A stretch of DNA of 34,531 nt from Rickettsiales bacterium (GTDB taxonomy: Bacteria; Pseudomonadota; Alphaproteobacteria; Rickettsiales; UBA3002). Positions within the stretch are counted from its first letter, which is position 1, and the number at the start of each line of letters is the position of its first letter. The notes beneath the pieces were generated by a model that did no database searches, was not told the origin of the DNA, and saw only the letters and a list, made by a program, of their open reading frames with translations. Shown here piece by piece: positions 1 through 7,448 of this stretch. Position numbers and translations under genes: made by a program. The stretch is from positions 1 to 34,531 of the forward strand of contig JANQJY010000101.1 of assembly GCA_028281385.1 (NCBI GenBank), given 5' to 3'.

Positions 1-1
1 G

Positions 2-88
2 ACAAGCCGCGCTGCCGGCGCTGGCATTACCCGCCTCGCCTCCTGCGCCATGGCCCTGCTTTACGCACGCAGACAGCAGCATGACTGA
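2..88 (+). CDS. C-terminus of phosphate acetyltransferase-like protein (partial)
   Basis: The frame is open from base 2 to a TGA at 86-88 and encodes the last 28 residues of a protein that begins outside the window. The tail contains TRLASCAMALLYARR, which resembles the C-terminal helix of phosphate acetyltransferase/phosphate butyryltransferase proteins, including the bifunctional enoyl-CoA hydratase-phosphate acetyltransferase forms of alphaproteobacteria. Its stop codon overlaps the acetate kinase start by 8 bases. That fits a pta-ackA operon converting acetyl-CoA to acetyl phosphate and then acetate plus ATP. The family call rests on a short tail and on context, so it is moderate only. 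Confidence 0.6.
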   Translation, partial: TSRAAGAGITRLASCAMALLYARRQQHD

Positions 89-1157
89 CGCCATCCTCAC
101 GCTGAACGCCGGATCATCGACCCTTAAATGGGCGCTGTTCGACAGCGGCCTGACGTTGCTGGCGCGCGACACGCTGGAGCATCATGACGTATCTGCCATA
201 TGGCGCCAGATAGAAGCCTCGCACGGTGGAGTGAACATCCGCGCGGCAGGACACCGGCTGGTCCATGGCGGCAGGGAGCTGAGCGCACCCATTGTCCTGA
301 ATCGGGACAGTATTCAGACATTGGAAACACTGATACCGCTCGCACCGCTGCATCTGGAACCGGAATTGCAGATCATCCACGCGGTTGCAGCATATGATCC
401 GGAACTTGTGCAGATCGCCTGTTTCGATACCGCCTTTCATCACACGCAACATGCCCTTGCCAGACGGTTCGCGCTGCCGACATCCTATACGGAAGAAGGT
501 ATTGTGCGTTACGGTTTTCATGGGCTGTCCTATGACTATATCGCCTCACAACTGCCGGATGTGACCGACCGTGCGGAGGGAAAAACCATCGTCGCGCATC
601 TGGGCAACGGCGCCAGCATCTGCGCCATGGAAAACTGCCAAAGCGTCGCTACCAGCATGGGATTTTCCGCGCTCGACGGCTTGATGATGGGCACGCGCAG
701 CGGCGCGATTGATCCGGGCGTATTGCTGTATCTGATCCAACAGAAACAAATGTCTGCGGATGCGGTGCATCATCTGCTTTATAAGGAATCCGGCCTGCTT
801 GGGGTGTCGGGCATCAGCCATGATGTGCGCCTGCTCGAACAGAGCGACGATCCACGCGCAGCACTGGCGCTCGATCTGTTCTGTTACCGTGCGGCGTGTG
901 ACATGGCATCCCTCGTCTCGGCACTGGGTGGAATGGATACACTGGTGTTTACCGCCGGCATCGGCGAGAATAGCACGCTCATCCGCCGGAAAATCTGCGA
1001 GCAAAATCACTGGCTGGGCATCGCACTCGATGCTGAGCGCAATCGCGCGCATCACACGCGCATCAGCACCGATGACAGCCCTGTGGAGGTCTATGTCATC
1101 CCCACCAATGAGGAATGCATGATTGCCAAACACACCGCACGGATGATCGCTGAGTGA
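81..1157 (+). CDS. ackA: acetate kinase
   Basis: This 358-residue protein is an ASKHA-fold kinase that makes ATP and acetate from acetyl phosphate, giving substrate-level phosphorylation when oxygen is short. Visible family motifs are the N-terminal phosphate loop LTLNAGSSTLKW (about residues 6-17), AGHRLVHGG, FDTAFHHT, RYGFHGLSY, the adenosine-motif region AHLGNGASICA, the long TSMGFSALDGLMMGTRSGAIDPG-type block, and FTAGIGENS near residue 295. It is shorter than the usual roughly 400 residues, but all signature motifs are present, so it is probably functional. The start overlaps the upstream phosphate acetyltransferase-like stop, indicating translational coupling. Downstream lie anaerobiosis-linked genes and an FNR box. 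Confidence 0.95.
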   Translation: MTDAILTLNAGSSTLKWALFDSGLTLLARDTLEHHDVSAIWRQIEASHGGVNIRAAGHRLVHGGRELSAPIVLNRDSIQTLETLIPLAPLHLEPELQIIHAVAAYDPELVQIACFDTAFHHTQHALARRFALPTSYTEEGIVRYGFHGLSYDYIASQLPDVTDRAEGKTIVAHLGNGASICAMENCQSVATSMGFSALDGLMMGTRSGAIDPGVLLYLIQQKQMSADAVHHLLYKESGLLGVSGISHDVRLLEQSDDPRAALALDLFCYRAACDMASLVSALGGMDTLVFTAGIGENSTLIRRKICEQNHWLGIALDAERNRAHHTRISTDDSPVEVYVIPTNEECMIAKHTARMIAE

Positions 1158-1184
1158 CAGGCAGGATAATGTGAAAGATACGTC

Positions 1185-1421
1185 ATGAAATGCATACCCG
1201 TCATCCTCATCGTCAGCATGTTGCTCTCTGCCTGTGACAGTGACATATTCCGTTTCAAGGAATATGATTATGATGAAGGTAAGAATGCCGAGCTCGGCGC
1301 CAAAGGCATCGAAACAAAACTGGAATTGCGCGGACGAAAAGTCTATCTTAAGCGCGAATGGAAACTACCCAAGACACCCCCGCGGAAGGACTCCGTTCTG
1401 CAGAAGCCGACGCCCGACTGA
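1185..1421 (+). CDS. small putative lipoprotein
   Basis: This 78-residue ORF begins with a short hydrophobic signal segment ending in a lipobox (LLSAC, Cys at residue 17), so the mature protein would be a lipid-anchored peptide of about 60 residues. The rest is charged (FRFKEYDYDEGK, KVYLKREWKLPK) with no recognised domain. It follows ackA by 27 bases on the same strand. Its 3' end overlaps the remnant P-type ATPase reading frame by about 64 bases; because that downstream gene is degenerate, the overlap does not rule the lipoprotein out. No strong Shine-Dalgarno sequence is visible. The gene is plausible because of the lipobox, but could be a chance ORF. Confidence 0.5.
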   Translation: MKCIPVILIVSMLLSACDSDIFRFKEYDYDEGKNAELGAKGIETKLELRGRKVYLKREWKLPKTPPRKDSVLQKPTPD

Positions 1422-1766
1422 TCGAGGTCGGCCATAATATTCTGCCACGCCCGAAGCCTCCGTCGGTGGCGATTATTTTCCTACAACAGTTTCTCAGTCC
1501 GTGGATCTATATCCTGCTGGCGGTGCAGTTGCTATGGCTCAATCTGGTGACCAACGGCCTTCAGCACCCCGCTTCTGCTCTGGAGCGTGCTGGACGCGCA
1601 TGCGTTGCACGTCGCCGCTATGCACATACCGGTGATGCAAGATGTGTTGCAGCTTCAGCCGATATCCCTATATGAATGGACATCCCTGTTCGCCATCGCC
1701 ATTGGTCTGCTGTTGGTCGAATGGGTCTATCAATTACTGAGGAGGCATCGCCATGACACCCATTGA
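1358..1766 (+). pseudogene. remnant of a cation-transporting P-type ATPase
   Basis: The first frame (from 1358) encodes the start of a P-type Ca2+/Mg2+/Na+-type ATPase: the cation-ATPase N-terminal motif SAEADARLIEVGHNILPRPK and the first membrane segment (FLQQFLSPWIYILLAVQ). It then jumps straight to LLWLNLVTNGLQ, a motif that belongs far downstream in the C-terminal membrane domain. After about base 1563 the homology continues in the other frame (TPLLLWSVLDAH, HIPVMQDVLQLQPISLYEW, FAIAIGLLLVEWVYQLLRR) up to a TGA at 1764-1766. The phosphorylation (DKTGT) and nucleotide-binding domains are missing. So there is at least one large in-frame deletion, probably a second loss after LVTNGLQ, and a frameshift. 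The end overlaps the fabI start by 14 bases, suggesting an intact ancestral gene once sat between ackA and fabI. Confidence 0.85.
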
Positions 1767-2523
1767 CGTCGCGGGAAAGAAAGGACTGATTGTTGGCATC
1801 GCCAATGAACACAGCATCGCCTGGGGCTGTGCGCAATCGCTGCATCAGGGAGGCGCTGACTTAGCAATTACCTATCTTAACGACAAGGCCAAACCTTACG
1901 TGCAGCCTCTGGCGGAGTCGGTGGGTGCCGCCCTATTCCTGCCGCTGGATGTAACCGATACCACACAGATGGAGACGCTGTTTGAGGCCATCACCAGCCG
2001 GTGGGGTACGCTGGATTTTGTCATTCACTCCATCGCTTTCGCGCCGAAAGACGATCTGCACGGCCGCGTTGTGGATTCCTCGGAAGTAGGGTTTCTGCAG
2101 GCGATGAATATTTCCTGCCATTCCTTCATCCGCATGGCACGCGCCGCCGAGCCGCTGATGAAAGACGGCGGCAGCCTGATCACCATGAGCTATTACGGCG
2201 CCACACAGGTCGTGCCGCATTACGGCATTATGGGCCCGGTTAAAGCGGCGCTTGAATCAGCCGTGGAATATATGGCCGCCGAGCTGGGAGAGCATAATAT
2301 CCGCGTCAATGCGATTTCTCCCGGCCCGATCAAAACGCGCGCCGCTTCCGGTATCGCAGAGTTCGATCAGATGTTGGCAAGCGCCGAACAAAAAGCGCCG
2401 CTCCGCCGCACCGTCACCCCCGAAGATGTCGGCCATCTGGCAACGTTCCTGATCAGCGATTATGCCGTAAACATCACCGGCGGCATTCACTATGTCGATG
2501 CCGGATATGAAGTCATAGATTAA
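1753..2523 (+). CDS. fabI: enoyl-[acyl-carrier-protein] reductase (NADH)
   Basis: A 256-residue short-chain dehydrogenase-fold protein that reduces the enoyl-ACP double bond in the last step of the fatty-acid elongation cycle. The FabI-type cofactor motif GIANEHSIAWG is at residues 15-25, IHSIAFAPK follows near 91-99, and the catalytic YxxMxxxK is seen as Y157, M160 and K164, with SYYGA just before it. NAISPGPIKT near 325 bases from the end and the C-terminal TGGIHYVDAGYEV are also typical. Length matches the family. AGGAGG lies at 1740-1745 ahead of the ATG. The gene follows the decayed ATPase and precedes an FNR box; its grouping with pta-ackA suggests a second, oxygen-responsive FabI copy, but the rest of the genome would be needed to know. 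Confidence 0.93.
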   Translation: MTPIDVAGKKGLIVGIANEHSIAWGCAQSLHQGGADLAITYLNDKAKPYVQPLAESVGAALFLPLDVTDTTQMETLFEAITSRWGTLDFVIHSIAFAPKDDLHGRVVDSSEVGFLQAMNISCHSFIRMARAAEPLMKDGGSLITMSYYGATQVVPHYGIMGPVKAALESAVEYMAAELGEHNIRVNAISPGPIKTRAASGIAEFDQMLASAEQKAPLRRTVTPEDVGHLATFLISDYAVNITGGIHYVDAGYEVID

Positions 2524-2537
2524 TTGACTTTGATCAA
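2524..2537 (+). promoter_or_regulatory. FNR/FixK-type box upstream of 54-aa protein
   Basis: TTGACTTTGATCAA matches the anaerobic-regulator consensus TTGAY-N4-ATCAA. It starts directly after the fabI stop and lies 63 bases before the ATG at 2601. A -10 at the class II spacing would fall near 2559-2565, where only a weak hexamer (TAGTGT) is seen. It probably drives the two small genes that follow. Confidence 0.65.
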
Positions 2538-2600
2538 TGCAGCAGCATGACACCCTCATTAGTGTAAGCACACTCTGTTCATTTAATCGGCAGGAGGCAT

Positions 2601-2765
2601 ATGTCCATTGCAGAAACAGTTCGCTCCATCTCCTTTAAAAAGCCGGTACTGAAACAACAGGGCAAAAAATTGTTCTGGACATGGGTGATCTATCAAACCG
2701 TCAAGGGAACGCTGACAACAGCGCTGATCTGGGTTCCCCTGATATGGGCATTATGGAGTCAATAA
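2601..2765 (+). CDS. 54-aa single-pass membrane protein, unknown function
   Basis: This small gene encodes 54 residues: a basic, hydrophilic N-terminal half (SFKKPVLKQQGKK) followed by an aromatic-rich hydrophobic segment (LFWTWVIYQTV...LIWVPLIWALW) that can span the membrane. A strong Shine-Dalgarno AGGAGG at 2592-2597 sits four bases ahead of the ATG. It lies directly downstream of an FNR box, and only one base separates its TAA from the next ATG, so the two are a coupled pair. I do not recognise a named family. The strong ribosome site, coupling and promoter argue that it is real. Confidence 0.7.
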   Translation: MSIAETVRSISFKKPVLKQQGKKLFWTWVIYQTVKGTLTTALIWVPLIWALWSQ

Positions 2766-2766
2766 C

Positions 2767-3123
2767 ATGACAGACACACAGGAAATCGATGCATTGTTCG
2801 AGCAATATCTGAAGGTATGCAATCAAGCGATGGAAAAACATAAAGATCATTTTCCCTACAAGCATATCTGGGAAGCGGTAGAACGTCTGCAACAGGGAGA
2901 GGAAATCGATCTGACGATTTATGATGACGCACCGAAAAGTCATTACACATTACAGCTGAAAGACAAGCATATCGATATTGTCGATGTCGATCATGAGGAC
3001 AGACACAAAGGCTGGAAAATGAATACGAGTTATCTGCGGCGTGTGGTCGATCATCCGCAGGATTATATCGATCATCCCGCAAAGCTGGACTGGGACTGGC
3101 TGAAAGACCGTGCTGGCTTGTAG
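2767..3123 (+). CDS. 118-aa hypothetical soluble protein
   Basis: This 118-residue, acidic, soluble protein has no signal peptide or membrane segment. It has a helical N-terminal half (IDALFEQYLKVCNQAMEKHKDHFPYKHIWEAVERL) and a C-terminal half rich in His, Asp and Trp (DIVDVDHEDRHKGWKMN; DHPAKLDWDWLKD). It starts one base after the stop of the 54-aa membrane protein and therefore shares its FNR-box promoter. I do not recognise the family and assign no function. Codon use and position support a real gene. The next feature downstream is a palindromic element that may also serve as transcription stop. Confidence 0.75.
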   Translation: MTDTQEIDALFEQYLKVCNQAMEKHKDHFPYKHIWEAVERLQQGEEIDLTIYDDAPKSHYTLQLKDKHIDIVDVDHEDRHKGWKMNTSYLRRVVDHPQDYIDHPAKLDWDWLKDRAGL

Positions 3124-3165
3124 CGTTGTGTCATAGTCTATTTTATTTAGTGCTTTCCCATGCAT

Positions 3166-3283
3166 GTCATTCCCGCGACCCGCTACGCCAGCGCTTGCGC
3201 GGCGAGAAGCGGGAATCTTGTTGCCATATTGCACGAGGATCCCTGCCGGAGCCTGTGCCCGCGTAGGCGGGTACAGGGATGAC
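3166..3283. repeat. two-hairpin intergenic palindromic element (GTCATTCC family)
   Basis: The element starts GTCATTCCCGC (3166) and ends CAGGGATGAC (3274-3283). The left half closes on itself (TTCCCGC with GCGGGAA near 3209-3215) and the right half closes as GATCCCTG (3238-3245) with CAGGGAT, so two hairpins stand side by side inside outer GTCAT/ATGAC ends. It lies between the convergent 118-aa gene and the Crp/Fnr gene, and could also act as a bidirectional terminator. Four relatives occur in this window. Confidence 0.75.
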
Positions 3284-3301
3284 AAAACATACGTAAAAAG
3301 A

Positions 3302-4051
3302 CTACAAATCATTGCAGGGAAATGCCGTGGAGCAATGATTGCAGGTGTATTCGACCAGCCGTTCTAGATTATGGATACAGACCGTCGGCCCGGCAATGGT
3401 AATCCCCGTATGATCCTTTAATTTTGCCAACGCGCGCGAGAATGTCTCCGGCTTCATGCCCAGACGTGCGGCAATTAGAGTTTTATCATAGGGAAGCGTC
3501 AGGGTCACCGGACTGTCCACATTGCTACGGCACAGGCGCAGCAGAAAACATCCGATGCGCTGCGGTGCATTCTGAACATTCAGATGCTCAATCTCGCGAT
3601 GCTGCTGCAGGCGGTGGCGCGACATCGAAGACAGCATGTTCAGCGCCAGCCGGTTATCCGAAGCAATCACCTCTTTCAACAAGGCGGTGGGCAGGGCAAT
3701 TACCTCGGCATCTTCGATCACTTCCACCGCATAGCTGTAACAGTCATTTTCAAACACGGCATTTTCGCCAAACATATGGTCATCGGTCAGCACGTCGATA
3801 ATCGCTTCACTCCCCTCCAACGTTTCACGAAACAATTTAATCCAGCCGCGGATAATCACATAAAACCATTCCGCCGGATCGTCCTGCAGATACAGCATGT
3901 GTCCTTTTAAGATATGCCGATGCTGTGCCTGCTGTTCGAACCTCTCCACCACTTCGGCATCCAACCCGTCAAATAACGACGTCTGCCGAAGGACTTCCCC
4001 AATTTCTACCGAATAGTCCTGTTTTATCGCTGCCTGTCCCATCTCTCTCAT
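3302..4051 (-). CDS. Crp/Fnr-family transcriptional regulator with C-terminal cysteine cluster
   Basis: This 249-residue regulator has an N-terminal cyclic-nucleotide-binding-like beta roll (about 25-130), a long dimer helix (about 130-160) and a C-terminal winged helix. The recognition helix IAARLGMKPETFSRALAKLK carries E202, S205 and R206, the E..SR signature of regulators that bind TTGAT-N4-ATCAA. It lacks the N-terminal cysteine cluster of classical FNR, but the extreme C-terminus has C237, C240 and C246 (CNHCSTAFPC), plus C168 and C174. It is divergent from the cbb3 operon, with an FNR box in between. The start at 4051 is preceded by AAAAGG; a second ATG at 4042 preceded by GAGAG is an alternative. 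It is probably the local oxygen or redox regulator; the ligand is unknown. Confidence 0.88.
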   Translation of the reverse strand: MREMGQAAIKQDYSVEIGEVLRQTSLFDGLDAEVVERFEQQAQHRHILKGHMLYLQDDPAEWFYVIIRGWIKLFRETLEGSEAIIDVLTDDHMFGENAVFENDCYSYAVEVIEDAEVIALPTALLKEVIASDNRLALNMLSSMSRHRLQQHREIEHLNVQNAPQRIGCFLLRLCRSNVDSPVTLTLPYDKTLIAARLGMKPETFSRALAKLKDHTGITIAGPTVCIHNLERLVEYTCNHCSTAFPCNDL

Positions 4052-4068
4052 TACCTTTTCAGCGTTGT

Positions 4069-4109
4069 TTGACTAATGTCAAACCGTTGCCATCCCGTTT
4101 GATTATACT
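4069..4109 (+). promoter_or_regulatory. FNR box plus -10 for the cbb3 operon
   Basis: TTGACTAATGTCAA at 4069-4082 is a perfect inverted repeat matching TTGAY-N4-RTCAA. A -10-like TATACT lies at 4104-4109. With a start near 4117 the box centre falls at -41.5, the class II activator position. The box is also only 18 bases upstream of the leftward regulator gene's start codon at 4051, a position that would suit autoregulation. Confidence 0.72.
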
Positions 4110-4141
4110 CACCTTTGCATTAGTCTAAAATGAGCGAATGA

Positions 4142-4831
4142 ATGGAATGGTTCTTAGCAGATTGTAGCGCATTGCTAAAGGGAAATATGCCCGTTTTACT
4201 CAGTCTGTTTCTGGCCGGTCTGCTGGGAAGCATCAGCCATTGCAGCGTGATGTGCTCACCGCTGGTGGCCACACAGATGCTCGATATTCAACATCGCAAG
4301 CAATCCCAGTGGCTTATGCTGTTATACCATCTGGGCCGCATCAGTACCTATGCCGCACTGGGAATGCTAGCCGCCACGGCAGGGCACTGGCTGTTTGCCG
4401 GAGAGATGGCCCCGTTTTCCAGACTGTTAATCCTGTTGGCCGGCGCGGTGTTCATCGTCAGCGCCATCAGGCCGCATCAGACACATCAATGCTGCTCCAA
4501 ACAAACAAGCAACCTATTGATTCATATAGATAAGCTGTCGTCACCGGCGCTGGCTTATTACATGCGCGGTATGCTGATGGGCTTCATGCCCTGTGGGATG
4601 ATCGTAGCCGCCCTGCTGCTCGTGGCAACGATGGATACGCAATTTGGCGCTGCACTCGGGATGGCGCTGTTCGGGCTGGCGACAATACCGGTCATGCAGT
4701 TGACCGGTTATGGGTCGCTTTTTTTGAAAAAACATTACCCGAACTTTACAACTAAGGCAGGGCGCAGTGTGATGGCATGTAACGGTTTTTTGTTATGCGG
4801 TATCGGGCTTAACCTGGTGAGTGTGAATTAG
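4142..4831 (+). CDS. TauE/SafE (DsbD_2/UreH-like) membrane protein of the cbb3 cluster
   Basis: This 229-residue polytopic protein has about six hydrophobic segments. It belongs to the sulfite-exporter TauE/SafE, DsbD_2-like group that is often encoded with cbb3 oxidase genes. The motifs [12 protein letters not shown] (about 30-41, cf. G..HC..MCGP) and [14 protein letters not shown] (about 146-159, cf. LPCG) place cysteines and a histidine in membrane segments, a pattern consistent with metal or thiol handling. A CC pair (HQCCSKQ) sits in the central loop. It is the first gene of the operon, 10 bases before ccoN. A role in copper supply to the oxidase is inference from context, not shown here. 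The start is uncertain because no strong ribosome site is visible. Confidence 0.8.
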   Translation: MEWFLADCSALLKGNMPVLLSLFLAGLLGSISHCSVMCSPLVATQMLDIQHRKQSQWLMLLYHLGRISTYAALGMLAATAGHWLFAGEMAPFSRLLILLAGAVFIVSAIRPHQTHQCCSKQTSNLLIHIDKLSSPALAYYMRGMLMGFMPCGMIVAALLLVATMDTQFGAALGMALFGLATIPVMQLTGYGSLFLKKHYPNFTTKAGRSVMACNGFLLCGIGLNLVSVN

Positions 4832-4841
4832 GAGAAACACC

Positions 4842-6287
4842 ATGAACGAAACAACACCACGCTATAATGACGACATCGTCAAACTGTTCGCCATTGCGAC
4901 GATCTTCTGGGGGATCGCCGGTTTCGCGGTGGGCGTCGTCATCGCCCTGCAGATGGCCTTTCCCGAATTGAATTTCGAGCCTTATTTCACCTTCGGTCGC
5001 CTGCGTCCGCTGCATACTTCGGCGGTGATTTTCGCCTTTGGTGGCAATGCGCTGTTTGCCACCTCCTATTACGTCGTGCAGCGTACCTGCCGCACGCGGC
5101 TGTGGGGTGATGGCTTTGCCGGCTTCACCTTCTGGGGCTATCAGCTGTTCATTCTCATGGCGGGAGTCGGCTATCTTGCCGGCTATACGCAGGGCAAGGA
5201 ATATGCCGAACCGGAATGGTGGGCTGATCTGTGGCTGACCGTGGTATGGGTCGTGTATCTGCTGGTCTATATGATGACGCTGAAAAACCGCCGCGAGCCG
5301 CATATCTATGTCGCCAACTGGTTCTATCTCGCCTTTATTATCACGGTGGCGATTCTGCATCTGGGCAATGGCGTGTCGCTGCCGATCGATATCAATGCCA
5401 GCAAGTCCTATCCGGTGTGGGCGGGCGTGCAGTCGGCGATGATCCAGTGGTGGTATGCGCATAATGCGGTGGGTTTTTTCCTGACTGCCGGCTTCCTCGG
5501 CATGATGTATTATTTCGTTCCCAAACGCGCCGAGCGGCCGGTCTATTCCTATCGTCTGTCGATCGTGCATTTCTGGTCGCTGATTTTCATCTATATGTGG
5601 GCGGGTCCGCACCATCTGCATTACACCGCCCTGCCCGACTGGGCGCAGACGCTGGGCATGACCTTTTCCATCATGCTGTGGATGCCGAGCTGGGGCGGCA
5701 TGATCAACGGCATGATGACGCTGTCGGGCGCCTGGCACAAGCTGCGCGAGGATCCGGTGCTGCGTTTCATGATCATCTCCCTGTCCTTCTACGGCATGAG
5801 TACCTTTGAAGGGCCGCTGATGTCGATCAAGACGGTCAATGCCTTAAGCCACTATACCGACTGGACGATTGGTCACGTTCATTCCGGCGCGCTGGGCTGG
5901 GTCGCCTTCATTACCTTCGGCGCGCTGTATCATCTGGTGCCGCGGCTGTGGAACCAGCGCCTGTATTCGATGCGGCTGGTCAATCTGCATCTGTGGATCG
6001 CCACCATCGGCATCGTCGTCTATATCTGCGCCATGTGGGTGTCCGGCATCATGCAGGGCCTGATGTGGCGCGAATATGACGCGATGGGCTTTTTGCAATA
6101 CAGCTTTGTCGAAACCGTGATGGCGATGCATCCGATGTATCTCATCCGCGCGCTGGGCGGCGTGCTGTTCCTCATCGGCTCATTCATCATGGTGTATAAT
6201 TTCCGCATGACGATCAAAGGCGCACGCCGCGAAGAGCCGGAATATAACATGGCCCTGAATGCCGGCTGGAAGGAGGCTGTCGCATGA
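4842..6287 (+). CDS. ccoN: cbb3-type cytochrome c oxidase subunit I
   Basis: This 481-residue, roughly twelve-helix catalytic subunit reduces O2 to water at a heme b3-CuB centre and pumps protons. All ligands are visible: H58 (RPLHTSAV) and H347 for low-spin heme b, H345 for heme b3 (IGHVHSG), H207 ([11 protein letters not shown]) with H257 and H258 (GPHHLHY) for CuB, and Y251 in the position of the cross-linked tyrosine. The numbering coincides with the well-studied Pseudomonas enzyme. AGGAG precedes the ATG. The end is GCATGATG, so the TGA overlaps an ATG by four bases. That was probably the original ccoO start, now separated from ccoO by an insertion. Confidence 0.98.
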   Translation: MNETTPRYNDDIVKLFAIATIFWGIAGFAVGVVIALQMAFPELNFEPYFTFGRLRPLHTSAVIFAFGGNALFATSYYVVQRTCRTRLWGDGFAGFTFWGYQLFILMAGVGYLAGYTQGKEYAEPEWWADLWLTVVWVVYLLVYMMTLKNRREPHIYVANWFYLAFIITVAILHLGNGVSLPIDINASKSYPVWAGVQSAMIQWWYAHNAVGFFLTAGFLGMMYYFVPKRAERPVYSYRLSIVHFWSLIFIYMWAGPHHLHYTALPDWAQTLGMTFSIMLWMPSWGGMINGMMTLSGAWHKLREDPVLRFMIISLSFYGMSTFEGPLMSIKTVNALSHYTDWTIGHVHSGALGWVAFITFGALYHLVPRLWNQRLYSMRLVNLHLWIATIGIVVYICAMWVSGIMQGLMWREYDAMGFLQYSFVETVMAMHPMYLIRALGGVLFLIGSFIMVYNFRMTIKGARREEPEYNMALNAGWKEAVA

Positions 6288-6539
6288 TGAACATCTCTAC
6301 TCGTCATTCCGGAAGCGAGCGAAGCAGCGCGAGCTGTCCGGAATCCATCTATCTTCCGCAAAGACATACTTGTAGCGAGTCAGGAGACTCGCGTGCATGG
6401 CAGCGTTTCAGCGCACGCCGTTCTCCTGAACGGCTACGCCTGAATACGAATATGTTGAGCCATGGATCCCGTGCTCGTCGGTCTGCTGACCTCCTCCACG
6501 GGATGACACGTCAATACAGGGGAGCTATCGCATGATGAA
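6280..6539. repeat. palindromic element inserted between ccoN and ccoO, flanked by a direct repeat
   Basis: The 12-base TCGCATGATGAA occurs at 6280-6291 (ccoN end) and again at 6528-6539 (ccoO start). It sits in a longer near-repeat, with GGAGGCTG before the first copy and GGGGAGCTA before the second. Between them lies the element proper at 6303-6507, running from GTCATTCCGG to CACGGGATGAC with internal closures CCGGAATCCAT (6338) and ATGGATCCCGTG (6462). Two further hairpins, at 6375-6392 and 6417-6434, have 7-base stems around AGGA and TCCT. The pattern fits insertion with target duplication. Unit length, first copy to second copy, is 248 bases. Confidence 0.8.
6284..6535 (+). other. ORF bridging the insertion, possible translational relay from ccoN to ccoO
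   Basis: An uninterrupted 83-codon frame begins at the ATG that overlaps the ccoN stop (ATGA, 6284-6287) and ends at the TGA that overlaps the ccoO start in the same way (ATGA, 6532-6535). The peptide is rich in Arg and Ser, has no recognisable domain and is encoded by repeat DNA, so it probably has no function of its own. Its interest is mechanical: ribosomes finishing ccoN could reinitiate, cross the insert and reinitiate again at ccoO. Whether it is translated cannot be told from sequence. Confidence 0.35.
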
Positions 6540-7284
6540 GCATCACACGAAACTGGAGAAAAACTCGTTCCTCATGCTGCTGTTGATCATTGTCGTGGTC
6601 GTGTGGGGCGGTATTTTTGAAATTATTCCGCTGTTCCGCAAAGAGGTGACGATCGAGCCGGTCTCCGGCATGCGCCCCTATACGCCGCTCGAACTGGTCG
6701 GCTATAATATCTATATCCGCGAAGGGTGTTACACCTGTCATTCCCAGCAGATTCGTCCTCTGCGCGATGAGGTGGAGCGCTATGGCCATTACTCGCTGGC
6801 GGCGGAAAGCATGTATGACCATCCGTTCCAATGGGGCTCCAAACGCACCGGCCCCGATCTCGCGCGCGTCGGCGGGAAATATTCCGATGACTGGCAGGTG
6901 CAGCATCTGATCGATCCGCGCAGTCTGGTGCCCGAGTCGATCATGCCCGCCTATTCGCATCTGGCAGAGCGCGGAGCCGATCTCAACGATCTGAGCAAAC
7001 ATCTGAAAGCGCTCCAGACATTAGGCGTGCCCTATACGGACGACATGGTCAATGCCGCCTATCACGATGCGGTGGCACAGGTGAATCCGGACAGCGACAA
7101 TGCCGACGGGCTGATAGAGCGCTATGGTGAAAAAGTCAATATCCGTGACTTCGACGGTGATCCGCAGTTCATCTCGGAGATGGATGCGCTGGTGGCCTAT
7201 ATGCAAATGCTGGGCACGCTGGTCGATTTCACCGATTTCGATCCGAATATCGACATGCACATGCAACAAACGGAGGCGGAATAA
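6532..7284 (+). CDS. ccoO: cbb3-type cytochrome c oxidase subunit II (mono-heme)
   Basis: This 250-residue subunit is anchored by one N-terminal membrane helix (about 12-32) and carries a periplasmic c-type heme domain that passes electrons to CcoN. The heme site is C66-Y-T-C69-H70, with M138 ([10 protein letters not shown]) as the probable axial ligand. [20 protein letters not shown] is characteristic of CcoO. The start ATGATGAAG is preceded by AGGGGAG, both supplied by the right-hand copy of the duplicated junction. Its TAA overlaps the ccoQ ATG by one base. In most genomes ccoO follows ccoN directly; here a 244-base insert intervenes. Confidence 0.97.
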   Translation: MMKHHTKLEKNSFLMLLLIIVVVVWGGIFEIIPLFRKEVTIEPVSGMRPYTPLELVGYNIYIREGCYTCHSQQIRPLRDEVERYGHYSLAAESMYDHPFQWGSKRTGPDLARVGGKYSDDWQVQHLIDPRSLVPESIMPAYSHLAERGADLNDLSKHLKALQTLGVPYTDDMVNAAYHDAVAQVNPDSDNADGLIERYGEKVNIRDFDGDPQFISEMDALVAYMQMLGTLVDFTDFDPNIDMHMQQTEAE

Positions 7285-7448
7285 TGAAAGCGTTATTCGC
7301 CAGCGCCGATGTCGGTGTGATCGGACTGCTGTTCTTCTTCGCACTGTTCCTGGGCATCGCCGTATGGGCGTATAACCCTGCCAGGAAACATCAGATCGAA
7401 GCATTGAAAAACATTCCACTGCGTGAGGATGATCATGACGGAGCATAA
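7284..7448 (+). CDS. ccoQ: cbb3-type oxidase small subunit CcoQ
   Basis: This is a 54-residue protein with a single membrane helix (GVIGLLFFFALFLGIAVWAY, about 11-30) followed by NPARK and a short charged tail. That is the usual build of CcoQ/FixQ, which stabilises the assembled oxidase. The ATG overlaps the ccoO stop (TAATG). Its 3' end overlaps the preferred ccoP start by 14 bases. The position between ccoO and ccoP confirms the assignment. Confidence 0.9.
   Translation: MKALFASADVGVIGLLFFFALFLGIAVWAYNPARKHQIEALKNIPLREDDHDGA

Noticed and set aside
546-1133. Minus-strand ORF of 195 aa opposite ackA
   Set aside because: It is a shadow of acetate kinase, with composition typical of reverse frames and no promoter or motif.
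4809-5738. Minus-strand ORF of 309 aa opposite ccoN, rich in His, Arg and Gln
   Set aside because: It is a shadow frame of the GC-biased ccoN sequence. It has no domain or ribosome site, and ccoN is unambiguous on the other strand.
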